Positions 6,242 through 12,965 of a DNA stretch of 13,504 nt are shown piece by piece. The stretch comes from Acidobacterium sp. GTDB taxonomy: Bacteria; Acidobacteriota; Terriglobia; Terriglobales; Acidobacteriaceae. The notes beneath the pieces were generated by a model that saw only the letters and a list, made by a program, of their open reading frames with translations, searched no databases and was not told where the DNA came from. The position numbers were made by a program, and so were the translations under genes. Location of the stretch: the NCBI GenBank assembly GCA_003152595.1, contig PMAM01000177.1, forward strand, positions 2,523 through 16,026. Direction: 5' to 3'. The first letter of the stretch is position 1. Each line of letters begins with the position of its first letter.

Positions 6242-6567
6242 GCCCACGCTGCGCGGATTTCGTCCCGCACCGCCGCAACTAATCTCACCAGTCTCTGTCT
6301 AAGCATCGCAGCCCCTGTGGTCCGGTTCTCTCTTTTTTGGCTCTCGAGCTTTTCTGGTTCCGGGAATGTTCCCTTCTGGCCGAGGCCGTTCAGCGATCAG
6401 GCCTGAGGTCGCTTCGGGCGGCAAATTTCAGCCCGCTCTAAAGGACTCCGCGTTCACCAGAGCGGGATTATGATGGAACGCATCGCTCCGTAAAGTAGTC
6501 CGTAGCTTCTCGCCGCAGATCGCACGCGGCACAGGATTGTTTCTCTCGCCTTTGGTAAAGGATGGCC
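6242..6567. other. Non-coding region (326 bp) upstream of the S53 protease gene
   Basis: It holds no convincing gene. The short reverse open frames at 6428-6661 and 6454-6897 overlap the protease gene and look like shadows. It contains a T-rich run near 6331-6336, a palindrome GGGAA-TG-TTCCC (6362-6373), a perfect palindrome TCAGGCCTGA (6397-6406), and a longer inverted repeat (6432-6466). A possible -10 box TATGAT (6469-6474) has no matching -35. No clear terminator follows the stop at 6241. Confidence 0.5.
6432..6466. repeat. 8-bp inverted repeat in the protease leader
   Basis: CCCGCTCT (6432-6439) and AGAGCGGG (6459-6466) are perfectly complementary across a 19-base spacer. There is no following T-tract, so it is not a simple terminator. 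It sits about 100 bases before the protease ATG and just upstream of a possible -10 box, so it could be an operator or a leader-RNA hairpin. Confidence 0.45.
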
Positions 6568-9500
6568 ATGTCTCCGTCGATCGTCCGCACGATTCGCCCC
6601 GTCGCAATCCTCGCCTCCCTGGTTTCCGGCGTTGTTCTCGCCGGCTCGGCGCTTCTGGCACAAACAGCCCAGTTCACCGTGCCGAACCGTATCGTCCAGC
6701 CCATCGATGACAACTCCCGCGTGACGCTGCGCGGCTACGTGCATCCGTTGGCCAATGCGGCCAACGATCGCGGCGCGGCGCCGGACTCCATGCCTCTGTC
6801 GCGAATGCACCTGGTGCTGAAGCGGAGCGACGCACAGGAATCGGCTTTGAAGCAGTACCTCGCTGACGCTCACACGCCCGGCAGCCCGAACTACCACAAG
6901 TGGCTCACGCCGGATCAGTTCGGCAAACAGTTCGGGCCTTCGGATCAGGACATCGCCACGGTGGAGTCATGGCTTTCCGCCCAGGGGTTTGAGGTGGACG
7001 AAGTCAAACCGGGCCGCCAGGTGATGGAGTTCACGGGCAGCGTGGCGCAGCTGCGCGGCGCATTCCACACCCAGATTCGCGAATACGCAGTGAACGGCAG
7101 TCTTCACTACGCGGCGGCCAGCGATCCGCAGATCCCTGCTGCGCTCTCTCCTGTTGTGGGCGGTTTCGTCTCTCTTAATAACTTCCGCCTCCAGAGTCAT
7201 ATCCGCGAGCTGGGCAAGGCGAGCTACGATCCGAAGACCGGAACTGCAAAGCCGGAGTGGACGGTGAACGGGGGCGAGGGCTACCCGACCATCGGCGGCG
7301 TAAACTTCGCGATCACGCCCGGCGACTTCGGCGTACAGTACGATCTGCCCAATTCATCTCTGAACGCCGCCTATACGGGCACGACCTATGACGGCACGGG
7401 CCAGACCATCGCCATCATCAACGAGTCGAACATCAACATCGGGCTCGTCAATCAGTTCCGCACCCTGTTTGGACTGCCCGCCAATCCTCCCAACGTCATC
7501 ATCGACGGCAATGATCCCGGCGTCGATGGCATCAACAATCCCGACGGCCTCAACTTCGCATCGGGCGAGGCGTACCTCGACGTGGAGTGGGCGGGCGCAG
7601 TGGCTCCCAGAGCCACCGTCGATCTGGTGATCGGTGCCGACACAGCGCTGGAGGGTGGCCTGTATCTCGCTCTGGAGCACGCGGTCTACAGCAATATCGC
7701 TCCCATCATCAGCGCCAGCTTCGGCGCCTGCGAAAGCGAAATAGGCTCGACGAACCAGTTCCTTCTTAATCTGATCGAACAAGCCGCCGCTGAGGGAATC
7801 ACCGTGACCGTTTCAACCGGCGACGACGGCTCGGCGGGCTGTGATAATCCGGACGCGCAGGACTATGCGATGTATGGCGCCAACGTCAGCGGGTTCGCCT
7901 CAACTCCGTACGACGTCGCCGTCGGGGGTACGGACTTCTACTACGGCAGCGGGTATCAGAGCCTGACCCTCTCGGGCCTTTCCACGTACTGGAACACCAC
8001 GGGCTCCAACACGCCGGGCGTCTCGCTGCTGAAAACGATTCCTGAGCAGCCATGGAACAACAGCCAGTTTGGACTGGATGCTTCGAATTACTACACCACG
8101 TACGGTGCAAGCACCATTGGGGCTGGCAGCGGCGGAGCCAGCAGCGCCGCGGTGTGCAGCGGCACGTATAGCCCCACGACAGGCGCGTGTACCGGCACAA
8201 CGAGCGGCTATCCCAAACCGGCCTGGCAAACCGGGACCGGCGTTCCGAACGATAAGGTGCGCGACATTCCTGACGTTTCGCTGTTCGCGGCCGACGATCC
8301 GAACTACGCCTACTACGCCACCTGCGCGTCGGATGGAGACTGCCAGCCCAACTCCAGCGGCCCGGTGCAGATTTTCGGCGTCGGTGGGACCTCCGCCTCC
8401 GCTCCCTCCTTTGCCGGCATCATGGCACTCGTCAACCAGAAATACGGCCGTCAGGGTCAGGCGGATTTCACTCTCTACCCGCTGAAGGCGCAGTTCCCGG
8501 CGGCCTTCCACGACATCACGGTGGGGAGCAATTCGGTGCCGTGCAATGTCCAGACCCTCAACCTCGGTGGAACCCCGGTTGCGCCGACGAACTGCATCGC
8601 GGTCAGCAATCCGCTAACTATCGTCGATCCTAACTACGGCGTGTCGGTCGTCGAAGGCCAGATCGGCTCGGGTTCGACGCCGTATTACAACGCGGCTGCG
8701 GGTTATAACCTCGCCACCGGCCTCGGCTCCGTCGATGCGGCGGTGCTGGTGTCGGACTGGGGCAGCGTCACGTTCAAGCCGACGACGACGACGCTGACGG
8801 CCTCCACGACGGGGACGACCGCCACCATTAGCGGCACGGTCACTGGCACCTCGCCGACGGGCTCCGTGGCGCTCATGACCAACAGCACCACGTCCCTGCA
8901 GCAGAGTCTCGGCGTCTTTCCTCTGACCAGCGGAGCCTTCTCCGCCTCGGTCACCAATCTCCCCGGCGGCACCTATCAAATCCGGGCACAGTACAGCGGT
9001 GACAGCATCAATGCCCCGAGTACTTCGACCCCGGTGACGGTGACCGTTGGTCAGCTGGCAAGCGCGACCAGCTTTTACATTGTCGACAATACCGCCAGCA
9101 CCAGCGCCACCAACGGCGCCTCCGTTACCTATGGGACCCAACTCATCCTCGATGCCGAGGTCAGCGGCGCCGGCACCGCCACCAGGCCAACCGGCACCGT
9201 CGTCTTCAAAGACGGCAGCGCCACGCTGAACACCGCCACCGTCAACGCCGAAGGCGACGCTGAATATAACGCGCCCTTTGCCATAGGTAGCCACTCAGTC
9301 ACCGCAACCTATTCCGGAGATGCCACCTTTACTGGCTCGGGTGGCGCAGCCATCGCCTTCACCGTCACAAAGAACACGCCGACCCTTGGCCTGGCCGTCA
9401 GCTACCAGACCTCGCAGGGGGATCTCGCCAGCGGTCAGGCCGATATTCTGAGCGTCGTTCTGTTGAACAGCACCTACGCGTCGTTCACCAGCAACGGCAT

Positions 9501-10626
9501 CACCACGCCGACCGGCCTTCCATACACCGTTCCGGCGGCACCTCCGACGGGCACGCTCACGATTGGCGGCATTTCGGGCGTGACCAGCGCAACCCTGGCC
9601 GCGGGAGTCGATCCGTTCAGCGGTGCGCCGGCCGGCATTGCCACCATCACCATCCCCGCCAGCGCAGCTACCGGGAGCCCCACCCTGACCGTCACCTACG
9701 CCGGGGATGCCAACTACGCGTCGACCAGCGCCTCAACCCAGCTCCCCTTCGCCACCACAGGCGGGACCGCGACCTCCACGACAGCCTCGATGACCGGGAG
9801 CATCTCACCCACGACTACCGTCACCCTGAGTGGCACGGTCAGCGGCAACGGCTCGGCTGCTCCGACGGGGAGCGTCGAGATCTACGCAGGCGGATACATC
9901 CTCGGATACGCCACGCTCGGCGCGACGACGGCGCAGATCAAGGAAGATCCGCAGTCCCAGCCCTTCAGATTGCTGGTCCGAGGCAGCGGCCTGGCCCTCG
10001 CCTTCGTTCTGCTGTTGACCATCCCCGCGCGGCGGAGCGCATGGCGGAACCTGCTCGGCCTCGTCCTTTGCGTCTGCGTCGCCACCATCACCCTCGGTTG
10101 CGGCGGAGGCGGGTCCGGTTCGGGCGGTGGCGGTGGAGGCGGAGGTGGGGGAGGCGGCGGCGGAACCGCTCAGTCGTCGATATTCTCCGTGCAGCTCAAC
10201 AGCCAGTCGCTGTTGCAGGGATCCAACTCGATTACGGTGCAGTACCTCGGCGACAAGACCTACGCGCCGTCGTCGTACACCTTCAGCAGCGCGTTGAATA
10301 ACCCGCTGTCGGACTTTTCACTGACCTCGGCCACGTCGCTGGTTTCGGTCGCGCCCAGCTCGACGGCGAACGTAGCGTTGTTCGTGACACCCACCAACGG
10401 ATTCAGCGGAACGGTGAATCTGGGGTGCAGTGTGGTTGGCTCGCCGACGGGTGTCGCCTGTGCTCTGAGCCAGGGCTCGGCGGCGCTGACCTCCAGCACC
10501 TCTGTGCCGGTCACGCTCACTGTAACCACAACTGGTTCGCCTGCTGCCGGCAACTACCCCATCAGCATCACGGGCACTGCAGGAAGCCAGATTCATACTC
10601 TGGGGGTTTCGGCAGCGGTTCAGTAG
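6568..10626 (+). CDS. Secreted pro-kumamolisin/sedolisin (S53) serine-carboxyl protease with Ig-like repeats and a membrane hairpin
   Basis: A 1352-residue exported protease. In order: signal peptide (about 1-33); pro-kumamolisin activation domain (about 40-195), which keeps the enzyme inactive until acid cleavage; S53 catalytic domain (about 250-732); then bacterial Ig-like repeats. Catalytic residues are all present: Glu334 and Asp338 in SGEAYLDVEW, oxyanion Asp419 in VSTGDDG, and Ser609 in GGTSASAP. FHDITVGSN and GYNLATGLGSVDA match the calcium site. Four Ig-like domains carry the Y-x-GD motif at Tyr809, Tyr915, Tyr1044 and Tyr1226. A two-helix, Gly-rich module (about 1118-1199) interrupts the fourth. 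A last beta-rich domain (about 1247-1352) has the GFSGTVNLGC pattern. The ATG at 6568 is preferred over 6562 because AAAGGA (6557-6562) lies 5 bases before it. Family members are active at acid pH and degrade proteins; substrate unknown. Confidence 0.93.
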   Translation: MSPSIVRTIRPVAILASLVSGVVLAGSALLAQTAQFTVPNRIVQPIDDNSRVTLRGYVHPLANAANDRGAAPDSMPLSRMHLVLKRSDAQESALKQYLADAHTPGSPNYHKWLTPDQFGKQFGPSDQDIATVESWLSAQGFEVDEVKPGRQVMEFTGSVAQLRGAFHTQIREYAVNGSLHYAAASDPQIPAALSPVVGGFVSLNNFRLQSHIRELGKASYDPKTGTAKPEWTVNGGEGYPTIGGVNFAITPGDFGVQYDLPNSSLNAAYTGTTYDGTGQTIAIINESNINIGLVNQFRTLFGLPANPPNVIIDGNDPGVDGINNPDGLNFASGEAYLDVEWAGAVAPRATVDLVIGADTALEGGLYLALEHAVYSNIAPIISASFGACESEIGSTNQFLLNLIEQAAAEGITVTVSTGDDGSAGCDNPDAQDYAMYGANVSGFASTPYDVAVGGTDFYYGSGYQSLTLSGLSTYWNTTGSNTPGVSLLKTIPEQPWNNSQFGLDASNYYTTYGASTIGAGSGGASSAAVCSGTYSPTTGACTGTTSGYPKPAWQTGTGVPNDKVRDIPDVSLFAADDPNYAYYATCASDGDCQPNSSGPVQIFGVGGTSASAPSFAGIMALVNQKYGRQGQADFTLYPLKAQFPAAFHDITVGSNSVPCNVQTLNLGGTPVAPTNCIAVSNPLTIVDPNYGVSVVEGQIGSGSTPYYNAAAGYNLATGLGSVDAAVLVSDWGSVTFKPTTTTLTASTTGTTATISGTVTGTSPTGSVALMTNSTTSLQQSLGVFPLTSGAFSASVTNLPGGTYQIRAQYSGDSINAPSTSTPVTVTVGQLASATSFYIVDNTASTSATNGASVTYGTQLILDAEVSGAGTATRPTGTVVFKDGSATLNTATVNAEGDAEYNAPFAIGSHSVTATYSGDATFTGSGGAAIAFTVTKNTPTLGLAVSYQTSQGDLASGQADILSVVLLNSTYASFTSNGITTPTGLPYTVPAAPPTGTLTIGGISGVTSATLAAGVDPFSGAPAGIATITIPASAATGSPTLTVTYAGDANYASTSASTQLPFATTGGTATSTTASMTGSISPTTTVTLSGTVSGNGSAAPTGSVEIYAGGYILGYATLGATTAQIKEDPQSQPFRLLVRGSGLALAFVLLLTIPARRSAWRNLLGLVLCVCVATITLGCGGGGSGSGGGGGGGGGGGGGGTAQSSIFSVQLNSQSLLQGSNSITVQYLGDKTYAPSSYTFSSALNNPLSDFSLTSATSLVSVAPSSTANVALFVTPTNGFSGTVNLGCSVVGSPTGVACALSQGSAALTSSTSVPVTLTVTTTGSPAAGNYPISITGTAGSQIHTLGVSAAVQ
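9919..10164 (+). other. Membrane-hairpin and poly-Gly module inside the fourth Ig-like domain
   Basis: Protein-level feature (residues about 1118-1199 of the protease). A polar lead-in is followed by a hydrophobic helix (GLALAFVLLLTI), a basic turn (PARRSAWRN), a second hydrophobic helix (LLGLVLCVCVATITLGC) and a run of glycines interrupted by two serines. The basic turn predicts a cytoplasmic loop with both ends outside, so the two halves of the Ig fold would meet on the outer face. Distances between successive Y-x-GD motifs are 106, 129 and 182 residues; removing this roughly 82-residue module brings the last to about 100. The TLGC before the glycines resembles a lipobox but has Thr at -3, so lipidation is doubtful. 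Confidence 0.7.
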
Positions 10627-10647
10627 CAACCAGAACGCCGGCTCATG

Positions 10648-10687
10648 ATCCCGCTCCTCAACATGGGGAGCGGGATTTGCCGTTTTA
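10648..10687 (+). terminator. Intrinsic terminator of the S53 protease gene
   Basis: A perfect 10-bp stem, ATCCCGCTCC (10648-10657) with GGAGCGGGAT (10667-10676), extends by a T-G and a C-G pair to leave a 5-base loop. TTTGCCGTTTT follows. It starts 22 bases after the protease stop codon and should separate this gene from the glycosyltransferase. Confidence 0.85.
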
Positions 10688-10760
10688 GGGCGGCAGTTCC
10701 GGCGGTGCGAGCGGGCGGGGCGACCTGAATGCGGCGCGGATCTGCAACCTTCCGGGTCGG

Positions 10761-10766
10761 TATACT
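10761..10766 (+). promoter_or_regulatory. Possible -10 box for the glycosyltransferase gene
   Basis: TATACT matches the -10 consensus at 5 of 6 positions, as in the candidate promoter at 4875-4880. No good -35 lies 16-18 bases upstream. If used, transcription would begin near 10773 and give a leader of about 80 bases. Confidence 0.35.
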
Positions 10767-10826
10767 GCTCTGAACTCCCATCCATCGATGCCTGACGGCG
10801 CAGCGTTGGTGCGCTTTCGGCGTTGA

Positions 10827-10840
10827 CTCCTTTCAGGAGG
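10827..10840 (+). promoter_or_regulatory. Ribosome binding site embedded in a short hairpin
   Basis: AGGAGG (10835-10840) is the only Shine-Dalgarno-like sequence before the ATG at 10855, at a rather long spacing of 14 bases (12 if counted from the end of AGGAGGAG). CTCCT (10827-10831) and AGGAG (10835-10839) are complementary across TTC, so the site could be partly masked in the mRNA. Confidence 0.4.
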
Positions 10841-10854
10841 AGCTGCCAAAGTTC

Positions 10855-12567
10855 ATGAACCGAACGCGAGCACGCGGTGATCAGCTAGGGGCGGTGGGTC
10901 GCGCAGGAGCCGAACACGGGACGCGGCCAGGCCCTGTCCTCGCGCCCCGCGAACCGCGCCTCCCTGACCATCCTGCTGTTGACAGGCAGCCCCGGCGCTG
11001 GCCTTATGCGCTGTGGACGCTGGGACTGGCGGTGCTCTTTTGCCTCCATTTCCCGCACCTGCTCGCCGATTTTCCCAACCACTCGCCGTGGATGGACTAC
11101 GCCAAATACACCGACGAAGGCTGGTATGGCAATGCCGCGATCCGTTACACACTGACGGGGCACTGGTACCTGCACGGCGACTTCAATCCCGCCGTGGCCC
11201 TGCCCGTTTGGCCGTTGCTGTTGGCCGGGGTCTTCCATTTCACCGGAGTGAGCCTGGCTGCGGATCGCAGCCTCGCTCTGGTCTTTTTCGGCCTTGATCT
11301 TCTCCTCGCGTATTATGTGGTTCGCACGCAGGCCGAGCGCCGGGTGGCGTTGCTGGCCGTCACGCTGCTCGCGACCAGCCCGATTCTGTGGGCGTTCAGC
11401 CGGCTGGCGATACTCGAAGCGCCACTCGTCTGCTTCGTGTTGCTTTCGTGGCTGCTGGCGCTTCGGCTGCCACGCACGCCGGCGCGATGGCAGACGCTGA
11501 CGCTCGCCGGAATCGGATTGCTGCTGTTCGCGACGATCCTCACCAAGACCACAGCCATTTTCCTGATTCCCTCCACACTGTTTCTTGTGGCACGCGCCTG
11601 GACTCCCCGCCGCACCGCCGTCCGCGCGCTGGGCATCTGCGCTGCTGCCGCCGTACTGCCGTGGTGTGCGTACTATTTCCTGGCCGTACGCCCGCGCTAC
11701 CGGGTCGACTACCACTACCTGTTCGAAGCGAATCACTGGCCCCAGCCCACAACGTTCACCGGCTGGCTGGGCGCATTCTGGTGGGCGCTGCACGGATGTC
11801 TCTGGATCTCTCCCGCGCTCTGCACAGTCGCCGCGGCAGTGCTGCTGCTGGCGCTCCGCCGGGAAACCGGACCGGCACTCGTCGTCACCGCAGCCGAACC
11901 GCGGCCGGTCCCACCGGGGCTGTATAGCAGCCCTCTCACGTTTGCAAGCTTGCTTGCCATCGCCGGATACATGGGCTTCATCGGCTGGCACAACAGCCCC
12001 CAGCCGCGCTACTACGAGGTGGTGATCTACCCGGTGTGCTTCATCCTGTCTCTCGGGATCGCCGACCTGCTGTCCCGAAGGCGAGCGGCTTATCTGCGGA
12101 TTTGTGGCGCCACTGGGCTGGCTGCGGTGGTTGCAGTCTCGGCTGGCGGCGTTTTCCGCATCGCCGCTTATCTGCGCCATCCCGAGTACACCTTCCTGAA
12201 TGCGGCTCGCGGCGTGGCTCGGTATATCGACGCGCATCCTGGGCCGCATCGCCTGCTGCTTTCTGTCAGCGGAGACAACATCGAGTTGATCACCGGCTTG
12301 CCCGCGATCTGCGACGACTACGGCACCTGGGATCTGCCCTATCGCATGCACCAATACGGGCCTGGTTGGTACGCCGCGTGGAACGACATCGATCCGGGAA
12401 CCCTGTCGGACATCCAGTCTCTCGATGCGCTGCAGCCAGTCGCCAGTTTTTCTGCCTTCGATGATCCGGATCGAAATGTGCTGGTGCTTTACCGGCTGAA
12501 CCCACTTCCTCCGGCGCAGCAAACGTATTTTATTGAGGGAGAACTCCGCGACAACGGTGGACGCTAG
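10855..12567 (+). CDS. GT39/ArnT-like integral-membrane glycosyltransferase (GT-C fold)
   Basis: A 570-residue multi-span membrane protein. After a polar, Arg/Pro-rich N-terminus of about 48 residues comes a first hydrophobic helix (about 49-70). The first outer loop contains MDYAKYTDEGWYGNAA with Asp87-Glu88, the acidic pair in the position typical of GT-C enzymes such as PMT/ArnT. Many further hydrophobic segments follow to about residue 430, for example FFGLDLLLAYYVV, LAGIGLLLFATILT and VILSLGIADLL-like stretches, then a soluble C-terminal part of about 130 residues. Such enzymes move a sugar from a polyprenyl-phosphate carrier to lipid, glycan or protein on the outer face; acceptor and sugar cannot be inferred. 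The ATG at 10855 follows an AGGAGG at unusual spacing. The gene appears monocistronic, with a terminator upstream. The reverse strand is open for 545 codons (10885-12522), but that reading is Arg/Gln-rich without hydrophobic segments, so I reject it. Confidence 0.85.
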   Translation: MNRTRARGDQLGAVGRAGAEHGTRPGPVLAPREPRLPDHPAVDRQPRRWPYALWTLGLAVLFCLHFPHLLADFPNHSPWMDYAKYTDEGWYGNAAIRYTLTGHWYLHGDFNPAVALPVWPLLLAGVFHFTGVSLAADRSLALVFFGLDLLLAYYVVRTQAERRVALLAVTLLATSPILWAFSRLAILEAPLVCFVLLSWLLALRLPRTPARWQTLTLAGIGLLLFATILTKTTAIFLIPSTLFLVARAWTPRRTAVRALGICAAAAVLPWCAYYFLAVRPRYRVDYHYLFEANHWPQPTTFTGWLGAFWWALHGCLWISPALCTVAAAVLLLALRRETGPALVVTAAEPRPVPPGLYSSPLTFASLLAIAGYMGFIGWHNSPQPRYYEVVIYPVCFILSLGIADLLSRRRAAYLRICGATGLAAVVAVSAGGVFRIAAYLRHPEYTFLNAARGVARYIDAHPGPHRLLLSVSGDNIELITGLPAICDDYGTWDLPYRMHQYGPGWYAAWNDIDPGTLSDIQSLDALQPVASFSAFDDPDRNVLVLYRLNPLPPAQQTYFIEGELRDNGGR

Positions 12568-12673
12568 TTCCTGGGTGGATACCCCTCTCGATCTTCGTGC
12601 AAACCGCGAAAATACGGATTTTTCGTGATGCGGCGCGCTTCGCCGTACCGCGCCAAAGGGGTGCCGCAGCGAA

Positions 12674-12687
12674 TTTTTTCCTTGACA
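12674..12687 (+). promoter_or_regulatory. Possible promoter element: T-run plus consensus -35
   Basis: A six-T run (12674-12679), resembling an UP element, is followed closely by a perfect TTGACA (12682-12687). No good -10 occurs at 16-18 bases; the best nearby is TCTATT (12708-12713) at a 20-base spacing. The direction would drive the candidate RNA and the flavin oxidoreductase. Confidence 0.35.
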
Positions 12688-12715
12688 TATCTGCGTGGCA
12701 GCCCCAATCTATTGA

Positions 12716-12866
12716 TGGCTTAACGGCTATCGGCCAGGATGTAGTAGAGGGATGACATCCGGGGGCTCAGGGAGAATAGCTCCCACGGAGGCAAACTCGG
12801 TCAGCCCCTCCCCCACATACCCGGCTCTCCGCAGAGGCTTCGTTCCGAGCGAAGCCTCTCTTTTAT
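12716..12866 (+). ncRNA. Candidate structured RNA (small RNA or regulatory leader) ending in a terminator
   Basis: Several consecutive helices can be drawn by eye. P1 is GGATGT (12737-12742) with ACATCC (12755-12760). P2 is GGGGCT (12762-12767) with AGCCCC (12803-12808). P2 encloses P3, GGGAG (12770-12774) with CTCCC (12780-12784), and a mini-hairpin GAG (12788-12790) with CTC (12796-12798) closed by GCAAA, giving a possible three-way junction. A linker then leads to the terminator stem. I tried to match it to TPP, FMN, cobalamin, c-di-GMP, fluoride and other common riboswitches and found no convincing match. It may be a free small RNA of about 150 bases, a cis-regulatory leader of the flavin oxidoreductase, or the long 3' end of the glycosyltransferase mRNA. 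The 5' end is uncertain. Confidence 0.35.
12833..12866 (+). terminator. Intrinsic terminator in the gap before the flavin oxidoreductase
   Basis: A perfect 10-bp stem, AGAGGCTTCG (12833-12842) with CGAAGCCTCT (12850-12859), has a 7-base loop and is followed by CTTTTATT. It acts on plus-strand transcripts. It ends about 100 bases before the oxidoreductase ATG and about 265 bases after the glycosyltransferase stop, so it could end the latter's mRNA, a small RNA, or be a conditional terminator. Confidence 0.8.
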
Positions 12867-12965
12867 TGCCGCGGCCACGGGCCACCTCCCCCGCCAAGTC
12901 TGCTGGTTGCTGTCGCCCCACCTGTTCGCGCGACCAATTGCTTCTCCTGACATCCAAGAGCCTGC

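Larger units (their letters stand above)
12568..12965. other. Non-coding region (398 bp) between the glycosyltransferase and the flavin oxidoreductase
   Basis: The first part holds a GC hairpin, GGCGCG (12632-12637) with CGCGCC (12649-12654), without a T-tract directly after it, then a T-run (12674-12679). A perfect TTGACA follows at 12682-12687. The middle holds the candidate structured RNA and its terminator. The last 100 bases before the oxidoreductase show no clear promoter. Confidence 0.6.

Noticed and set aside
10885..12522. 545-codon open frame on the minus strand opposite the glycosyltransferase
   Set aside because: It is a GC-rich mirror frame: Arg/Gln/Pro-rich, without domains or hydrophobic segments, whereas the plus strand gives a multi-span membrane protein with the Asp-Glu catalytic pair.
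12632..12654. GC hairpin as terminator of the glycosyltransferase
   Set aside because: The 6-bp stem is followed by AAAGG rather than a T-tract on the plus strand, and there is no T-tract on the minus side. The later stem at 12833-12866 is a much better terminator.
12762..12808. c-di-GMP (GEMM) riboswitch, suggested by the GGCAAACTCGG-like stretch
   Set aside because: Only a few bases resemble the aptamer; the conserved core and the two-helix layout are absent.
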